Shown here: positions 1 through 10,976 of the stretch, piece after piece
Layout: every line of letters starts with the position of its first letter
Numbering within the stretch: position 1 is the first letter of the stretch
Source: Parastagonospora avenae f. sp. tritici 18332-5
Taxonomy: Eukaryota; Ascomycota; Dothideomycetes; Pleosporales; Phaeosphaeriaceae
Direction of reading: 5' to 3'
DNA length: 64,000 nt
NCBI GenBank assembly: GCA_022559985.1
Contig: JAFJTR010000039.1
Coordinates: 207,326 to 271,325, forward strand
The notes under the pieces: model-generated
Databases searched by the model: none
What the model was told of the DNA's origin: nothing
Seen by the model: the letters and a program-made list of their open reading frames with translations, nothing else
Translations under genes and position numbers: made by a program

Positions 1-1500
1 GCACCATATCTGCGTTGACTAGATTTGACAAGCTCCATTATCGCCGCTCATGAAGCACGTGCCGTGGACGCGGTAGATAGTACGCAATCGCATACCTGAC
101 CTCCTTGAGCACAATCTTTGCTCTAAAGTCCCCACTGCCTATCGTCTCAAAGTCCTCTCTGCCTACATAATTGTCTCTGAAATTCCGTCCGGACTATGGA
201 CCTGAGCCACTCCGCTGTCTGGCCATCATGGCTTTGCAAGGCTGTCGTCGTCTTCACCCTTCCCACCTCGTCAAACAAGTCTGAATTTTAGCCTTCTAAC
301 AATTCCGACCGTACTCTTGGATCTTGCCGCCGTTTTCTCAGCGTTGTAACCTACTGCACCATACGTTCTTCCGCTTAGCAAATTGCGCCCAGGAAGCGCC
401 ATGCTTTCTTGGCGCCATGGATGCTGCTCCTTTGATTCCGGGATCGCCGTGAAGTCACTCATTTCCAAACCCAGAACGGCTGCTTGAGGCGTCTGTTCCG
501 GAGTGGAATTGCTGGCTACCTAGGTACCCTTTTGAACACGGAGAACCATAAATAGTGATGACGAAAAATCCTGGTGAGACACTAGACGATGCGAGCTTTA
601 TGCAGAAGGCATATTGTCAACTTGTGCTATTCTCGTCCGCCTAGGTTTGGGGCGAAACCTGTGGTACAACAGGGCCTCAGATGATGGCCACCTAGAGCAG
701 TCGACTCATATGGCTATAGGACGTGAAATGTAGATTCAGCAATCGTTATTAGCATCTGGCAACTAGTGTGACGCATGAGATGATAAGCGTTGGACGGTGT
801 GAACAAGATCCACTATGTTTCCATCTCTACGTTGCGAACGCAATTCATCAAGAACGTTGCTGGTTGAGTAAGCAAAGATACTTTGCTGTGCAGTCTGCCT
901 TGAGTTGCACGACGGTGGATACCTTACATCCCAATAGCTGTTCGGCAGTACCCAGAAAGGGGCCCTCAGCTGCACTCGACAATCCTTTCAAACATTGAAC
1001 TCCGACCTTCCTGTACAGGCTGCCGAGCCCTGACTGTCCAAGAATCGCCGCTTTGTTGTGTAACGAGTCGTGCTCTGTACCTCCTCCATCCTCCATGAGG
1101 ACTACCCCTGTGAGGTGGCAAAGTTTCGCTCTGGATACACTAACTAGCGGGCCGCAGTCCTGGCGGATACTGCCCCATTGGCACGGGCCGGGGTATCGAC
1201 TGCGCCACTGGGCAGACCCTAGCTCCTTCTCCACACTCAACATGGGTGTACTCTCCCACTCTACAATTGCATGATAGTTGCCAATCTCAGTGTCCTTTCT
1301 CTAACCTATACATAGCCCTTTTCCAGGATTAAGCATAAACATTGGCAGTACGGCTAGATGCCGATAGCGGGGAATTACCAGCAATGATGGCTTCAAACTC
1401 CATCTACACCCTTGCCAGCTGCACACCTAACTTCGTAGTCGAAACAGTTTCTATTTTATCATTCTGGGCATGAGAGAATACGCTGCCACTCGAATAGAGT
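1..1500. other. non-coding stretch, no gene recognised
   Basis: Several short open frames exist on both strands (the longest is 131 codons on the minus strand at 848-1243). None has a recognisable motif, a convincing splice structure or a plausible promoter. I see no RNA gene or transposon domain. Confidence 0.5.
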
Positions 1501-1510
1501 ATGGGAATAT

Positions 1511-1537
1511 CTCCTGATCCTACAGGAGTATAAAAAG
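1511..1537 (+). promoter_or_regulatory. TATA box preceded by a perfect 6-bp hairpin
   Basis: CTCCTG (1511-1516) and CAGGAG (1523-1528) form a perfect inverted repeat with a 6-nt loop. TATAAAAA follows directly, starting at 1530. This lies about 240 bp upstream of the secreted-protein start codon at 1773 and is its likely core promoter. Confidence 0.45.
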
Positions 1538-1772
1538 TCTTATGATGCTACTGATCTGAAATCATTAACTTTCACATCACTCCGACATCCTTTGAATCAA
1601 TCAATTCTCTAAATAAGCAGATTTTGCTGCCAAAAGTTCGTGTGATCCCTTCCAAGGCTGCCAGCAATCCGATGAAGCCAGTATTCAGTGATGCACTGAA
1701 CACTGCGACCGGTACAACGAAAGATGGGAGCTTATTTGTATACTAATACGAACACAGTACCCACGTTTCAAC

Positions 1773-2314
1773 ATGAAGCTTTCCATCATTTTGGGATTGG
1801 CAGCACTTACCAATATCATCCAAGCATTACCAGCCGTAGAAAGTCGTTCTCCTTCCCTTCGAGTAAGTCGAATCTTGCAACAACAGTCTACAATACGTAT
1901 CTGACTCCACCCTAGGCTCGCGACATCAAATGCGACCCTCCCGGTCCGCAACGGTGTGCGATGATTGTCTGGGTTCGAGTCTCGTCAAACGGATTGAACC
2001 TTGGAACCGGTGTTGGCCGCGGCATCGAAGTCGTCGGCGGCAACTGCGATAGCATCGCTGCAAATGGCAAGTTGAAAGCAGACGGAAGCTGGAGTGCGGA
2101 TATCACCACGACTTACGGCCCGCACCTGTATTTCGGTGCGTGGAATCTGGGCGTTGGGACCATTGCTGGAGTCACGTACCAGTACAATGGGAAGAGTTAC
2201 GAGCAGAAACACTGCAAAACTTTTCAGCAGAAAGATGGCTGGCGTATCATGGATATTCCTGGACTGTTTGGCGCTCGCGGTGTAGATGCGATACAGTGCG
2301 ACTTTGACTGTTAA
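1773..2314 (+). CDS. small secreted cysteine-containing protein (effector candidate)
   Basis: Two exons, 1773-1862 and 1916-2314, joined over a 53-bp intron (GTAAGT...CCTAG); the frame is kept and the product is 162 residues. The first ~18 residues form a typical signal peptide (MKLSIILGLAALTNIIQA), so the protein is expected outside the cell. The mature part has six cysteines, two near its start and a closing CxxxC pair, which could give three disulfides. It is rich in Gly, Ser, Asn and aromatic residues. No known family was recognised. The ATG was chosen because it opens the signal peptide and lies downstream of a TATA box. Role in host or competitor interaction is inference only. Confidence 0.65.
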
Positions 2315-2361
2315 GTGGCTCGCGATGGCAGGTGGCCATGACCCTCTGTCTCGGAATATTC

Positions 2362-2471
2362 GGGCCTAAACGCCCTACTAGATCCAGCGGATCTGTGGAG
2401 CGATTGTGGAATGTTAGGGCCTACCCGTTCCACCAGATCAAGTGGATCGGTAGAGCGTTGGATGATATTTG
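2362..2471. repeat. imperfect tandem duplication, two ~55-bp units
   Basis: Units 2362-2416 and 2417-2471 both begin GGGCCTA. About three quarters of the first 41 positions match, and many of the differences are C/T or G/A transitions. It lies 50 bp after the stop of the secreted-protein gene. Function unknown; it may form part of its 3' region. Confidence 0.5.
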
Positions 2472-5385
2472 GACACATAAATGAGAATGAATAACGATCC
2501 CGTTCACTCATCTAATGCTCCCTTGTATGTGTACTACAGTTCGACTTCAAAACCTAAGCACATCACGGATTGTTCATTGGCGCAGGTGCGGTACTCAGTG
2601 TAATGAACTTGGCAATACCCGAAACTAGTAAACATCTCATCCAACGTGCTATATAGGGCTTCCGCTGTGACACTCTGTCAAAGATCGCTATTATAGACGA
2701 CTACATGCTAAGAATCGTTATCTTACCGCTGCACTTACCTCCGTGGTGAAAGCTAAGGCTTGCGCGTGAGATCGTGCAACCGAGCAATCACAGTACCAAA
2801 ATCGTGAATTTCTGATCCGAACGACCATAGACCACAAGCTCTGAGTACTTGTCGAAAGTCACCATAATCAGAGGGTGGTGGATGGGGTGTCACGACCTCA
2901 CGTGCCGCGTACCGCTCGTGGTGAGTGCATGCATTGCGCGAAATGGTGATTCTCAGCACTCGTGCCTCCAAACCTGTGCATGTTCAGTTTCAAACAAAAA
3001 TCAGGCATGACACAATTGAATGATGTGCGAATTCACTACTTTGCGCAAGAATTGGTGGTTGGTCACCATTTTTCGGTCAGGTTGCCTACTAGCGCACAGG
3101 AGAGAGCGGACAATGGTGATGCTCGACTTCACACCCACAAACCAGTGACCTTTTGCATCAGAATACGGAGGAAACTGTATTCATAGAAACAATGCCGATA
3201 TACACTACTTTGGTTTGTAGTTGAGGTGTCGTCACGGATTCTATGGGCGCCGGGAATAGTTTACAGCCAGCAGGCGGCTTGTAGTAAGACAATCGCGATC
3301 CATATTCAAACCCGTGTATTGTTGCATCACGTTGCTCATAAGATTCCAATCAATGTTCTGGGCCTGAGATCCACCACCTTGAAGAGTGTTTGCGAGAGCT
3401 CTCCGGCTGTACAACTACAGGTGTCGGGGGCTCGTAGGCAGACGACGCAGCGCATCGTGACGTTGCCATGCGCACGCATTCATAGTATGGCGCATCCATA
3501 CGAAGAGTCGAATAAAATTCTGGGGATCATCCTCGAGCCATAGATTGCCGAATATGAGGCGGGTTGGTAGTGCGACAACGAGTTGGCGCCTGGCGATGCG
3601 GATTTGATCTGAACGGCGTCGGACCTCGATGGCTGTGACACCGTGACAGTCACGTTCCTGTAATCGAAAACCGTGAATCCTGGGAAGGAATCATTTCGTG
3701 TACCTATGCGGAGCCCGAAAGATGTTTCGATGCCCTTTCCCAAACGATATTTTCCTATCTCATGTGCTCTTTGCCGCAGCTGTATCCTCACCTATCTTTC
3801 TAATCGCTTGGAAATGCACGAATTTCACCTTCTCATCCTGTATGGCTTCTTCTATATCACGACTCGAACGTATAATTTCTAAAGTCGTACTCAGCGACAG
3901 GATGTCTTCTTATCTTCCTGCTCCTACTTTTCAAAACCGCTACATTTATGTCACACGTCCTCTTCATCAGACTTCCGCCAGCCGTTTGTTCTTATGAGCG
4001 TTTGCTTGTGCATATTAATCATGCCTTCATATTTTGCAAACCTGTAGCTTCTTCTAGACCACAACTCAAGTGTGAGTCCTCCAAAACACGTGAAGCGGCT
4101 GCTCATGTTCTTTTCGCCCTGTCTCAAACCCACACGCGAGACCGTCTATGCCTAATCTTGCAGCTATATGCCGCGTGTTCGAACTCAAAAAGAGGTCGCC
4201 AACATGGATGTCTTCGCTCTACATAAACGCCCCAAGAATCAAACAGCATACAAAGAAATGGATGAAAAAAGCGCAAAGACGAAAGTATGTCCAGGACTGA
4301 CGTGTGTAAAATATCGGCATTCACTGCGCATGGGCTTTGGACTGGTATACGTGTCCGGCAATGGCTCTGGCGCTAAGCACCCATCTACATCGACGGACAT
4401 ATGAATGCTCATATTCGCTGCTTCTCTCTTCTTACTAACCAGTCTATCTGTTCTGCACTCACGAAAAATGCACCACAGTTGCACCCATGCTTCTGTCTTC
4501 CTCTTCTTCTCCTTCTAAAAAGACCCGAAACGAATCCTGTTGGTAGAACTTCACCTTAGGTAAAGCAAGTTGCAAACTTTAAGTGGTTGCAGATTGATTG
4601 ATTGATTGAAGCTATCGTACGAGCAGACTATATACTCCTGCACTAGCCCCTAAGGCGCGTGCAGAGGCTGATCATGTGATGATCAGGTGACTCGTACGAT
4701 CACTCCAAATATTGGTATGAACAAATCCGATATTATTTCTACACACTGGTATTAGAATTTGCCATGGATTGAAGCCAAGAAACGATACCCCCATGGCTCC
4801 TGCGTTCACCGCGAGCTTCGTTGCAACTTCATGTCCCAGCCCAAAACTTTCTCTAAACCAATCATGACGATATCTGCTCTTTTTGGTCGCTACGGTAAGG
4901 TGCTTTCGCGGCGTACTGGTTGCAGAGTCATGCTTTTCTTCTCTCCCCGCCAAGACTTCGCGGAAACAAAATTGATAAAAGCCACGACTAGCAAATTGCG
5001 TAACGAGAGACTACTAGTTCGCGAGAAAAAAACTGTATGAAGAGGAGACTGATGTGATTGTGGACGCAGTGCGATACAAAAACCTCACCAGACTCGATAT
5101 GAGCGTCTGTATCAAGAAAAGGCAGAAGATCTTTGCTACATGGCAAATGACTTCGAATCAGGGACATCGTACTGGTGGGCATATGTTGTCGTGCCGAGAG
5201 GATTGTCGTCAGTTGTCAACATTGATAATGAATGCTGGAGTAATGTGAGAAATTAGCAGGAAAAAGGGCGTGTAAGTGAACGATCCTCTTTGTTCCTTGT
5301 CATGTAGTCATGAGTCGTGGCACATCATCCCTACGTGGATGTATGCGATGATCCTCATCATCATCGCCATCATCATCACCATCAC
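2472..5385. other. gene-poor, pyrimidine-rich stretch
   Basis: Only short frames are present. Many TTCTTC-type runs occur on the + strand between 3.7 and 4.5 kb. A minus-strand frame at 3480-3791 (103 codons) has no recognisable motif. The stretch resembles the gene-poor right end of the window in composition. A (GATT)4 microsatellite sits at 4592-4608 and an ATC-rich run at about 5350-5386. Confidence 0.4.
4592..4608. repeat. (GATT)4 microsatellite
   Basis: Four uninterrupted GATT units plus one base. Confidence 0.8.
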
Positions 5386-7194
5386 CTACTCCTTCAACGC
5401 CTGCTCCTGACTCTTCTCCCCAGTCTCATCTGCAGGCTCTAACCCTGCCTTCGACGGCCCGCACAGCTGCACTCCATCCTTGCTGAATCGACTTCCATGT
5501 ACGGGACAGTCCCAGCTCTTCTCCGCCGTGTTCCAGCACACCACGCCCTTAAGATGCGGACACAAGGCACTGAACTTGTGGACCTGGCCGCCCTCATCCT
5601 TGTACACCGCAAGCGGCTTGCTAGTCTTCGTGTTCAGCACGCCACCTTCACCAGGTACGAGGTCTTCAATGTCCGTGATGTCAGTCTGCAGGAAGCGCTT
5701 GTACTGCGAGTTGATCTGCAGGTCGTGCGAGACCATACTCGGTAGAGACTTGACGATCGAAATGACGCGCTTGGGGTCGTAGATGGAAGTCCAAGGATTG
5801 GACTCGCCGGTGATCTCATCCGCGATGAGTTTGCCAGCTATGACGCCGTGGGTCAGGCCGTTGCCGGAGTCGCCGGTGACGATGTAGGTGTGCTTCATGC
5901 CTTGGTTCAGGCCGATGAAGGCCATGAAGTCGACGGGTTCGTTGACTTGCCCGCTCCACTTGTAGTCGATGGCGCCGGCCTGCGGGAAGCGAGCACGCGT
6001 CCACTCCTCGAGCTCCGCGAAGGGGGCGAGGGTATCGGACTGGCCGACTTTGTGGTCGCCGCCGCCGACGACGAGGTAGTCGTCCTTCTCATCGCATTCG
6101 GTCAGACGGACGTACTTGTACATCTCGGCAGAGTCGTAGAAGAGGCAGTCTTCGATCGAGCCCTTAGGTACACGAGCGGCGATACAGTATGTGCGATAGT
6201 ACTCCTCCTGCGCAATGACGGAAAGCTTCTGCAGAGGGATGCAAGTCGCTTCTACAGCATCGGCGCACTTGATGGTGTGGCCATCCAACGTCTTGACGTA
6301 GACATCTCTGTGACCCATGCCCAGGATCTCGACACCCTTTTCGGTGACGTCCATGCATCGTGTGTGGGTATAGCAGGAGAAGTTCGGCTGCTGCTTGAGA
6401 AAATCGAGGAGACCGGCAAGGTACTTGGTGGGGTGGAATGTCGCTTGCCCCTGGAAGACCACAGCGTCGCTCTGGTCGATGCTGCCCTCCCAGCCCTTGA
6501 GCTTGAAACCCTCCTCATATTCAGCGTGAAGACCAAGCTCCTTTGCCTTCCTGCCCTCTTCAATCAGCTTCTTGATATCGTCTGCATGCTCTTTGCCGCC
6601 CTTGGGGTACTGCGAGAAGTCGTAACCAGGGAGCTGACGGTACTCGCACTCGATGCCGTGCTGCTTCGAGAGCTCACCGACGCGGTTGAGCGCCCAAACA
6701 TGAGACTCAGCCGTCAGCTTTGCGGCCTTGTCGCCATGCTTCTTCGCGATCTCTGGGTAGCCGTCATCTAGATCGCTCGCCAGATGACCGCTCGTGCGTC
6801 CAGTCTCGCCAGAAAGCACTTCGCGGCCCTCAATCAAGACGACGTTCAGCCCACGCGTGACAAGTTCGTAAGCGGTTGAGATTCCCGAGATGCCTGCGCC
6901 GACAATGCAGACATCTGTCTCTAGGTCGCGGTCAAGCTTGGAGAACCTGGGGATGTCTTTGTAGGGCAACTTGTGGATCCAGACTGGATCAGTCTCTCCA
7001 CTGGTGGACATTGCGTGTTGAGGGTCTTTCATTGTTACAGAAGCCATGGTGGCTCGTTGTTGCAGATTGGTGAATCTTGTCAAAGGCTGTGACCGAGGCG
7101 TAAAGCTTGATCTAGCCGCTGTTCGTCTTGTGAGTGCTGGTGCAACGCGTCGTAGTGAGGTGAAAGTGAGCAGACGAGGGAGCAAGAGCGACAT
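5386..7194 (-). CDS. FAD-dependent amino-acid-oxidase-fold oxidoreductase with C-terminal Rieske [2Fe-2S] domain
   Basis: Intronless, 602 residues. The DAO-type FAD domain begins with VCIVGAGISG (dinucleotide-binding GxGxxG at residues 99-104) followed by an acidic strand end (VVLIEG). A late VVTGDSGNGLTHG segment matches the second FAD contact of this fold. The last ~80 residues form a Rieske domain with CPH at 545-547 and CPVH at 563-566, giving the 2-Cys, 2-His cluster ligands. The first ~48 residues are rich in Arg, Ser and Leu and lack acids, as in a mitochondrial presequence. A second ATG at codon 50 would give a cytosolic form starting just before the conserved domain. Known relatives are uncharacterised FAD/Rieske fusions; substrate unknown. 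It borders the siderophore cluster but has no iron-repressor motif of its own. Confidence 0.85.
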   Translation of the reverse strand: MSLLLPRLLTFTSLRRVAPALTRRTAARSSFTPRSQPLTRFTNLQQRATMASVTMKDPQHAMSTSGETDPVWIHKLPYKDIPRFSKLDRDLETDVCIVGAGISGISTAYELVTRGLNVVLIEGREVLSGETGRTSGHLASDLDDGYPEIAKKHGDKAAKLTAESHVWALNRVGELSKQHGIECEYRQLPGYDFSQYPKGGKEHADDIKKLIEEGRKAKELGLHAEYEEGFKLKGWEGSIDQSDAVVFQGQATFHPTKYLAGLLDFLKQQPNFSCYTHTRCMDVTEKGVEILGMGHRDVYVKTLDGHTIKCADAVEATCIPLQKLSVIAQEEYYRTYCIAARVPKGSIEDCLFYDSAEMYKYVRLTECDEKDDYLVVGGGDHKVGQSDTLAPFAELEEWTRARFPQAGAIDYKWSGQVNEPVDFMAFIGLNQGMKHTYIVTGDSGNGLTHGVIAGKLIADEITGESNPWTSIYDPKRVISIVKSLPSMVSHDLQINSQYKRFLQTDITDIEDLVPGEGGVLNTKTSKPLAVYKDEGGQVHKFSALCPHLKGVVCWNTAEKSWDCPVHGSRFSKDGVQLCGPSKAGLEPADETGEKSQEQALKE

Positions 7195-7618
7195 GCTTCA
7201 AGAAACCAGGAGGGGGTTGCCGAACGAGCAACTGCACGTGTATATGTACATGACAATTGAACTGCCAAATGCATCCATTGTCATTACGACTCGATGTAAT
7301 TTAGCGTCCATGATTGGCTACAGCAGGATCGTGGGCGTCAATTGAGTGCTCGTGTTACTGCGTTTGCTTGTCTGACACGTTCCCTACGCGATCATGACGT
7401 GCATCACGAAATGAGCTGCTGCTCCGTGGAGGGCATCACGACTTCGAAGGAGGCAGGCAGACTAGAAGCCATAGGTTGAAGATGGAATGGATGGTATTGC
7501 GCGCCTAATGACAATGCAAGCGAGTGATGTCTTGATGAGTCGAAGAAATGTCGACCCGTTGTTGAACGCGCCAACGTCCCGTGATCACGTGGCTAGCCTC
7601 GCCACTCTTCTCGCCGTG
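7195..7618. other. intergenic, 3' end of ligase gene to 5' end of FAD/Rieske gene
   Basis: No gene or canonical ATCWGATAA motif was seen; this is the upstream region of the minus-strand FAD/Rieske gene. Confidence 0.5.
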
Positions 7619-9523
7619 TCATGGCTTCTTCAACAACCCTTCAGCAACATCTCTCAATACGAACTTCTTGATTTTCCCACTGCCTGTAAGCGGCACATCA
7701 GCGCTGCAGTCTTCACCGAGCCAGAACACATGCATAGGTGCTTTATGTCTGCCCAGCACCTGTCTTACCCAGCTCTTGAGTTCTTCGAGATCTGGTTTCT
7801 CGGCACCTTCTTTGCGTAGCAAGAAAGCAGCGGGAACTTCGCCGTAGCGCGTATGCGACATGCCTACGACGATAGCACGTGCTATTGAAGCGTGTTCTAC
7901 GAGACGTTCTTCGATCTCGAGGGGGTATATATTCTCGCCGCCTATGATTGTTAAAACGTGGGAGTGTACAGAAATGGGTGTGATATACCTCGAATAATGA
8001 TGTCCTTGAAGCGACCGGTGATCGTGCAGTACCCGTCGACATCAAGAACAGCCTCGTCGCCTGTATGCAACCACAACTCGCCCTGGTCATCACGCACGAG
8101 CAGCTCGGCAGTTTTCTCGGGGTTCTCCCAGTATCCGCGACATACTTGATAGCCCGAGATGCATAACTCTCCCCGTATGCCGATAGGCACGACGTGATCT
8201 TGATGATCCACAATCTTGACGCGCGCATGTGGCAGCACGGTACCAACAGTCGTTAGTCTCGCATTTAGAGAGTCAGTAGTATGCGCGTTGAATACAGTCG
8301 GCGAAGCTTCAGTCAATCCGTAGCTTGACGTGAACTCCAGCATGCCGAGTTCTCCCACCATGCGCTCCATCAACCAGCGTGGAACTGGACTGCCTGCGAC
8401 GATGCCTGTTCGCAGTTCTGATTTCCACCCCGCAGGCTTCTTCACATTTATGACCGACTCCATCATCGCGGGTACGCCGTGTAGTGCTGTACATCGTTCG
8501 TCGTTGATCGCATGCATCGTTGCAACAGGGTCGAAGGACTCGGCGGGGAACACGATCTTACCGCCATGACTCAGTGTAGCGAGCAATCCGAGAGTTAAAC
8601 CAAAGCAGTGGAAGAGAGGAGGTGGACAGCAAAGAGTGTCTTCGGGCGTGAGCTTCATGCGATCACCAATGAAGCGGGAATTGTTGACGAGGTTGCTGCA
8701 ACGTGGGTCAGTGAATGTTCTATGCGAGTTTGCAGAGCGAACTCACTGATGTGTCAACATGGCAGCCTTTGGGTTGCCAGTGCTCCCACTTGTGAATTGC
8801 AGGTTCACAACGTCATGCGGACTTATCACACCATCGAATATATCGAGGATGTTCCCCGGTACGCCCTGTGCTTCTTGTAAGAACTCATCGTATCCGATGA
8901 ATCCATTTGTACCGCGTATCAAGCATACAGTCTTTAGGTCTGGCAAGATAGTGTGCAGGTTCTCATCGTGTAGCCGGTCGAGAAGCGGTCCGTTATCGAA
9001 GCGTGCTATTGTGGGTGTGGTAAAGAGTACTCTACATCCTAGACATCGTTAGCGTTTGGCTTTTGCATGTTCAAGCAAACTCACTTGTGTGCTTCAATGC
9101 GTACTCCATCTCTATGGCCGTATATGTGTTGTTGAGCGTCACGCATATCGCTCCTACTCTGGCGCAAGCGAAGAAAAGGGCAATATATCTTTCGCAGTTC
9201 CCGCTCATTATTCCAACTCTGTCTCTTGGTCGAACTCCATATTTCAGCAGTGATCGCGCGAGCAAGTTTGATTCGGTCAATAGCCTTTGGTATGTCCATC
9301 GCGCACCCGTCCATGGTATTATGACCGCTTCGTTATTTGGATATAACTCGACTTGTTGGTGAAGCAGTTGGGATAGAGTTAACTGTGATAGAGGAGGGTC
9401 CAAAGGTCCAGAGACAAGTGATAGATTCGGGTATGGCGGAAGGATGTATGGATCGATCTGAAGCAAAGTTTGGTTCAATCGCTGTAGAGCCTCGAACCGT
9501 GATCGATCATTGATCTGCGCCAT
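7619..9523 (-). CDS. sidI-like: acyl-CoA ligase (AMP-binding), SidI-like
   Basis: Four exons read downwards: 9523-9085, 9038-8747, 8695-7989 and 7941-7619. All introns are 46-51 bp with GT/AG ends, and the product is 586 residues. Adenylate-forming motifs are in order: SGSTGNPKAAMLTH (ATP loop), SSYGLTEASP, the LHTGDEA...TGRFKDIIIRGGENIYP block spanning the exon 3/4 junction, and the C-terminal catalytic lysine in TGSGKIKKF. The family joins a carboxylic acid to CoA through an acyl-AMP. SidI homologues make mevalonyl-CoA for fusarinine-type siderophores, and the SidF-like gene and NRPS beside it support that role here. Near the N terminus RLNQTLLQI resembles a PTS2 peroxisomal signal but misses the consensus at two positions. 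Four iron-repressor motifs lie 0.7-1.15 kb upstream. Confidence 0.82.
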
Positions 9524-10223
9524 AGTAGTTGCTTCTTCTCGCTCTCGCGAGAGCCAGCGACCCGGAATTTATACTCCCAAACAGGAGACGGACAACTCAA
9601 ACTCTGGCCTAATTGTAAGATAATTGTGGGTGTGAAGTGAAGTAGCAGTCAAAATAGCGGGTAGCAACAATCAACAGGAACAACGAAGCTACGCTGTACA
9701 GTAGTATCCAAAGATAGTCAAACAACTGACTACGGAACACAGCGACCTTCGCCATAGGGTTTGGCAAGCACGATGACGGGGCCTCGCTGATGTCTCGGAT
9801 CTAAATTCTTCTGTGGAAAATTTGAGCTACCGCCCATCATGCCAGTCCTTGCGCGAAAGTCGACGAGATGAGCCCGTTTCTGTGGATCTTCCGCCTCAAG
9901 AACGTTTTCTCGACCGCCGTGTCCCGAGCTCGCAGGACAGTGCCGGTAGCCCGTTTCTGCGTATCTTTTCGCCATGAGCTTGGATATGATATCCTCGGCT
10001 TCAAAGCCGGCGTCCTAGCACATCATCTGAAGAAAAGCTACGAGCTGCTCCATGCGGGCATTGCGCCGACGTCGCCATGCTTTAGCGAAGGCTTAGGGTC
10101 CCGACAAAGTCCGTTAAAAGGATTGTCCAAGGTGGTGCCAAGTTGGGCAGGGATCGTCTCATCGCAGGTGGTCCAACTATAGTAGTGTATACGCGACAGA
10201 CGTGTTGTTACATCGATCGTTCC

Positions 10224-10232
10224 ATCTGATAA
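10224..10232 (+). promoter_or_regulatory. SreA-type GATA motif ATCTGATAA
   Basis: Exact match to ATCWGATAA, the site bound by fungal iron-responsive GATA repressors (SreA/SRE/Urbs1 family). A CGATAAGG follows 10 bp later. Confidence 0.6.
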
Positions 10233-10401
10233 GATTCGATAAGGTAAGTGCGATATCGGTTGTTTCCTTCTCGTATACAATTCTCCGTGCATCAATTTTT
10301 TTGCTCGATGAAACAGTGCGCGGGAGAGGCTTGTTGTGGAGACGCGAAGGATCCGGGCTTGGTGCTGTCAGGGGAAGTCTCCGTATCATCAATACGGGGT
10401 C

Positions 10402-10426
10402 ATCTGATAAAATTTCGATCTGATAA
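10402..10426 (+). promoter_or_regulatory. tandem pair of ATCTGATAA motifs
   Basis: Two exact copies at 10402-10410 and 10418-10426, same orientation, starts 16 bp apart. Paired sites of this kind suit two zinc fingers or cooperative binding of an iron-responsive GATA repressor. Confidence 0.65.
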
Positions 10427-10664
10427 AATTTTCACTGCGTTCGTCAGGCCTGCCTCTCGCGTGCAGTAGATAGCCTAGAATTGGAAGGTCTGACTCTTAG
10501 AGCGATGTGCTTGGGAATTTCGATCCGTAGGCAATGCTAATTTCTGCAAGTGCGGCTTGCCCCCACTCTACAGGCGGATACAGTACTTCCTCTGGCCCGC
10601 AGCGCGCGCCGCAGACGCACTTGATCAACAGTAGTCGAGCGCATCCCGGAGTTATTGTCACAAG

Positions 10665-10673
10665 ATCAGATAA
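10665..10673 (+). promoter_or_regulatory. SreA-type GATA motif ATCAGATAA
   Basis: Exact ATCWGATAA match, followed at 10695 by the near match ATCAGATAT. Confidence 0.55.
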
Positions 10674-10976
10674 TGGAAACCCTGCAAGTGACGGATCAGA
10701 TATCGCTAAAGGCCATGACGTTTTTACCCGCGACCGTGGACCTGTGGAGCATGGCTTGCAGCATGCCGCGCCGCTAGCGTACCGTAACAGCCCTGTAACG
10801 GAAACCAGGTAATATGCTATGCGTCCGTCATCTGCCAATATGCGGGAACGGATGGAATTGATTTCCGGTGGTAAGCTTGTTGCGTGAAGAAATGGTTCGG
10901 CGTTGGAACTGATGGAATAGGTGCTTCAAACGACTAGTGCAATCTATACAGTACTGCATGTGTGTATACGTATACG

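Larger units (their letters stand above)
9524..10976. promoter_or_regulatory. 1.45-kb intergenic region with four ATCWGATAA sites
   Basis: No convincing gene was found. Frames on both strands (for example 10497-10838 minus) look random. The region is upstream of the acyl-CoA ligase and downstream of the transacylase. It contains ATCWGATAA at 10224, 10402, 10418 and 10665, a near match ATCAGATAT at 10695 and an AGATAA at about 9616. An unannotated short transcript cannot be excluded given the distance of these sites from the ligase start. Confidence 0.5.

Noticed and set aside
848..1243. 131-codon minus-strand frame
   Set aside because: No motif, no splice or promoter support, composition looks random.
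1970..1985. GGGTTCGAGTC resembling a tRNA T-arm
   Set aside because: It lies inside the coding sequence of the secreted protein, with no acceptor or anticodon stems around it; no tRNA was found in the window.
5848..6771. 307-codon frame on the + strand
   Set aside because: Lies entirely antisense to the FAD/Rieske gene; it arises from that gene's codon bias and has no domain of its own.
10497..10838. Possible extra cluster gene between ligase and transacylase
   Set aside because: The translated sequences on both strands show no known siderophore enzyme or conserved motif; the region fits better as a regulatory one.
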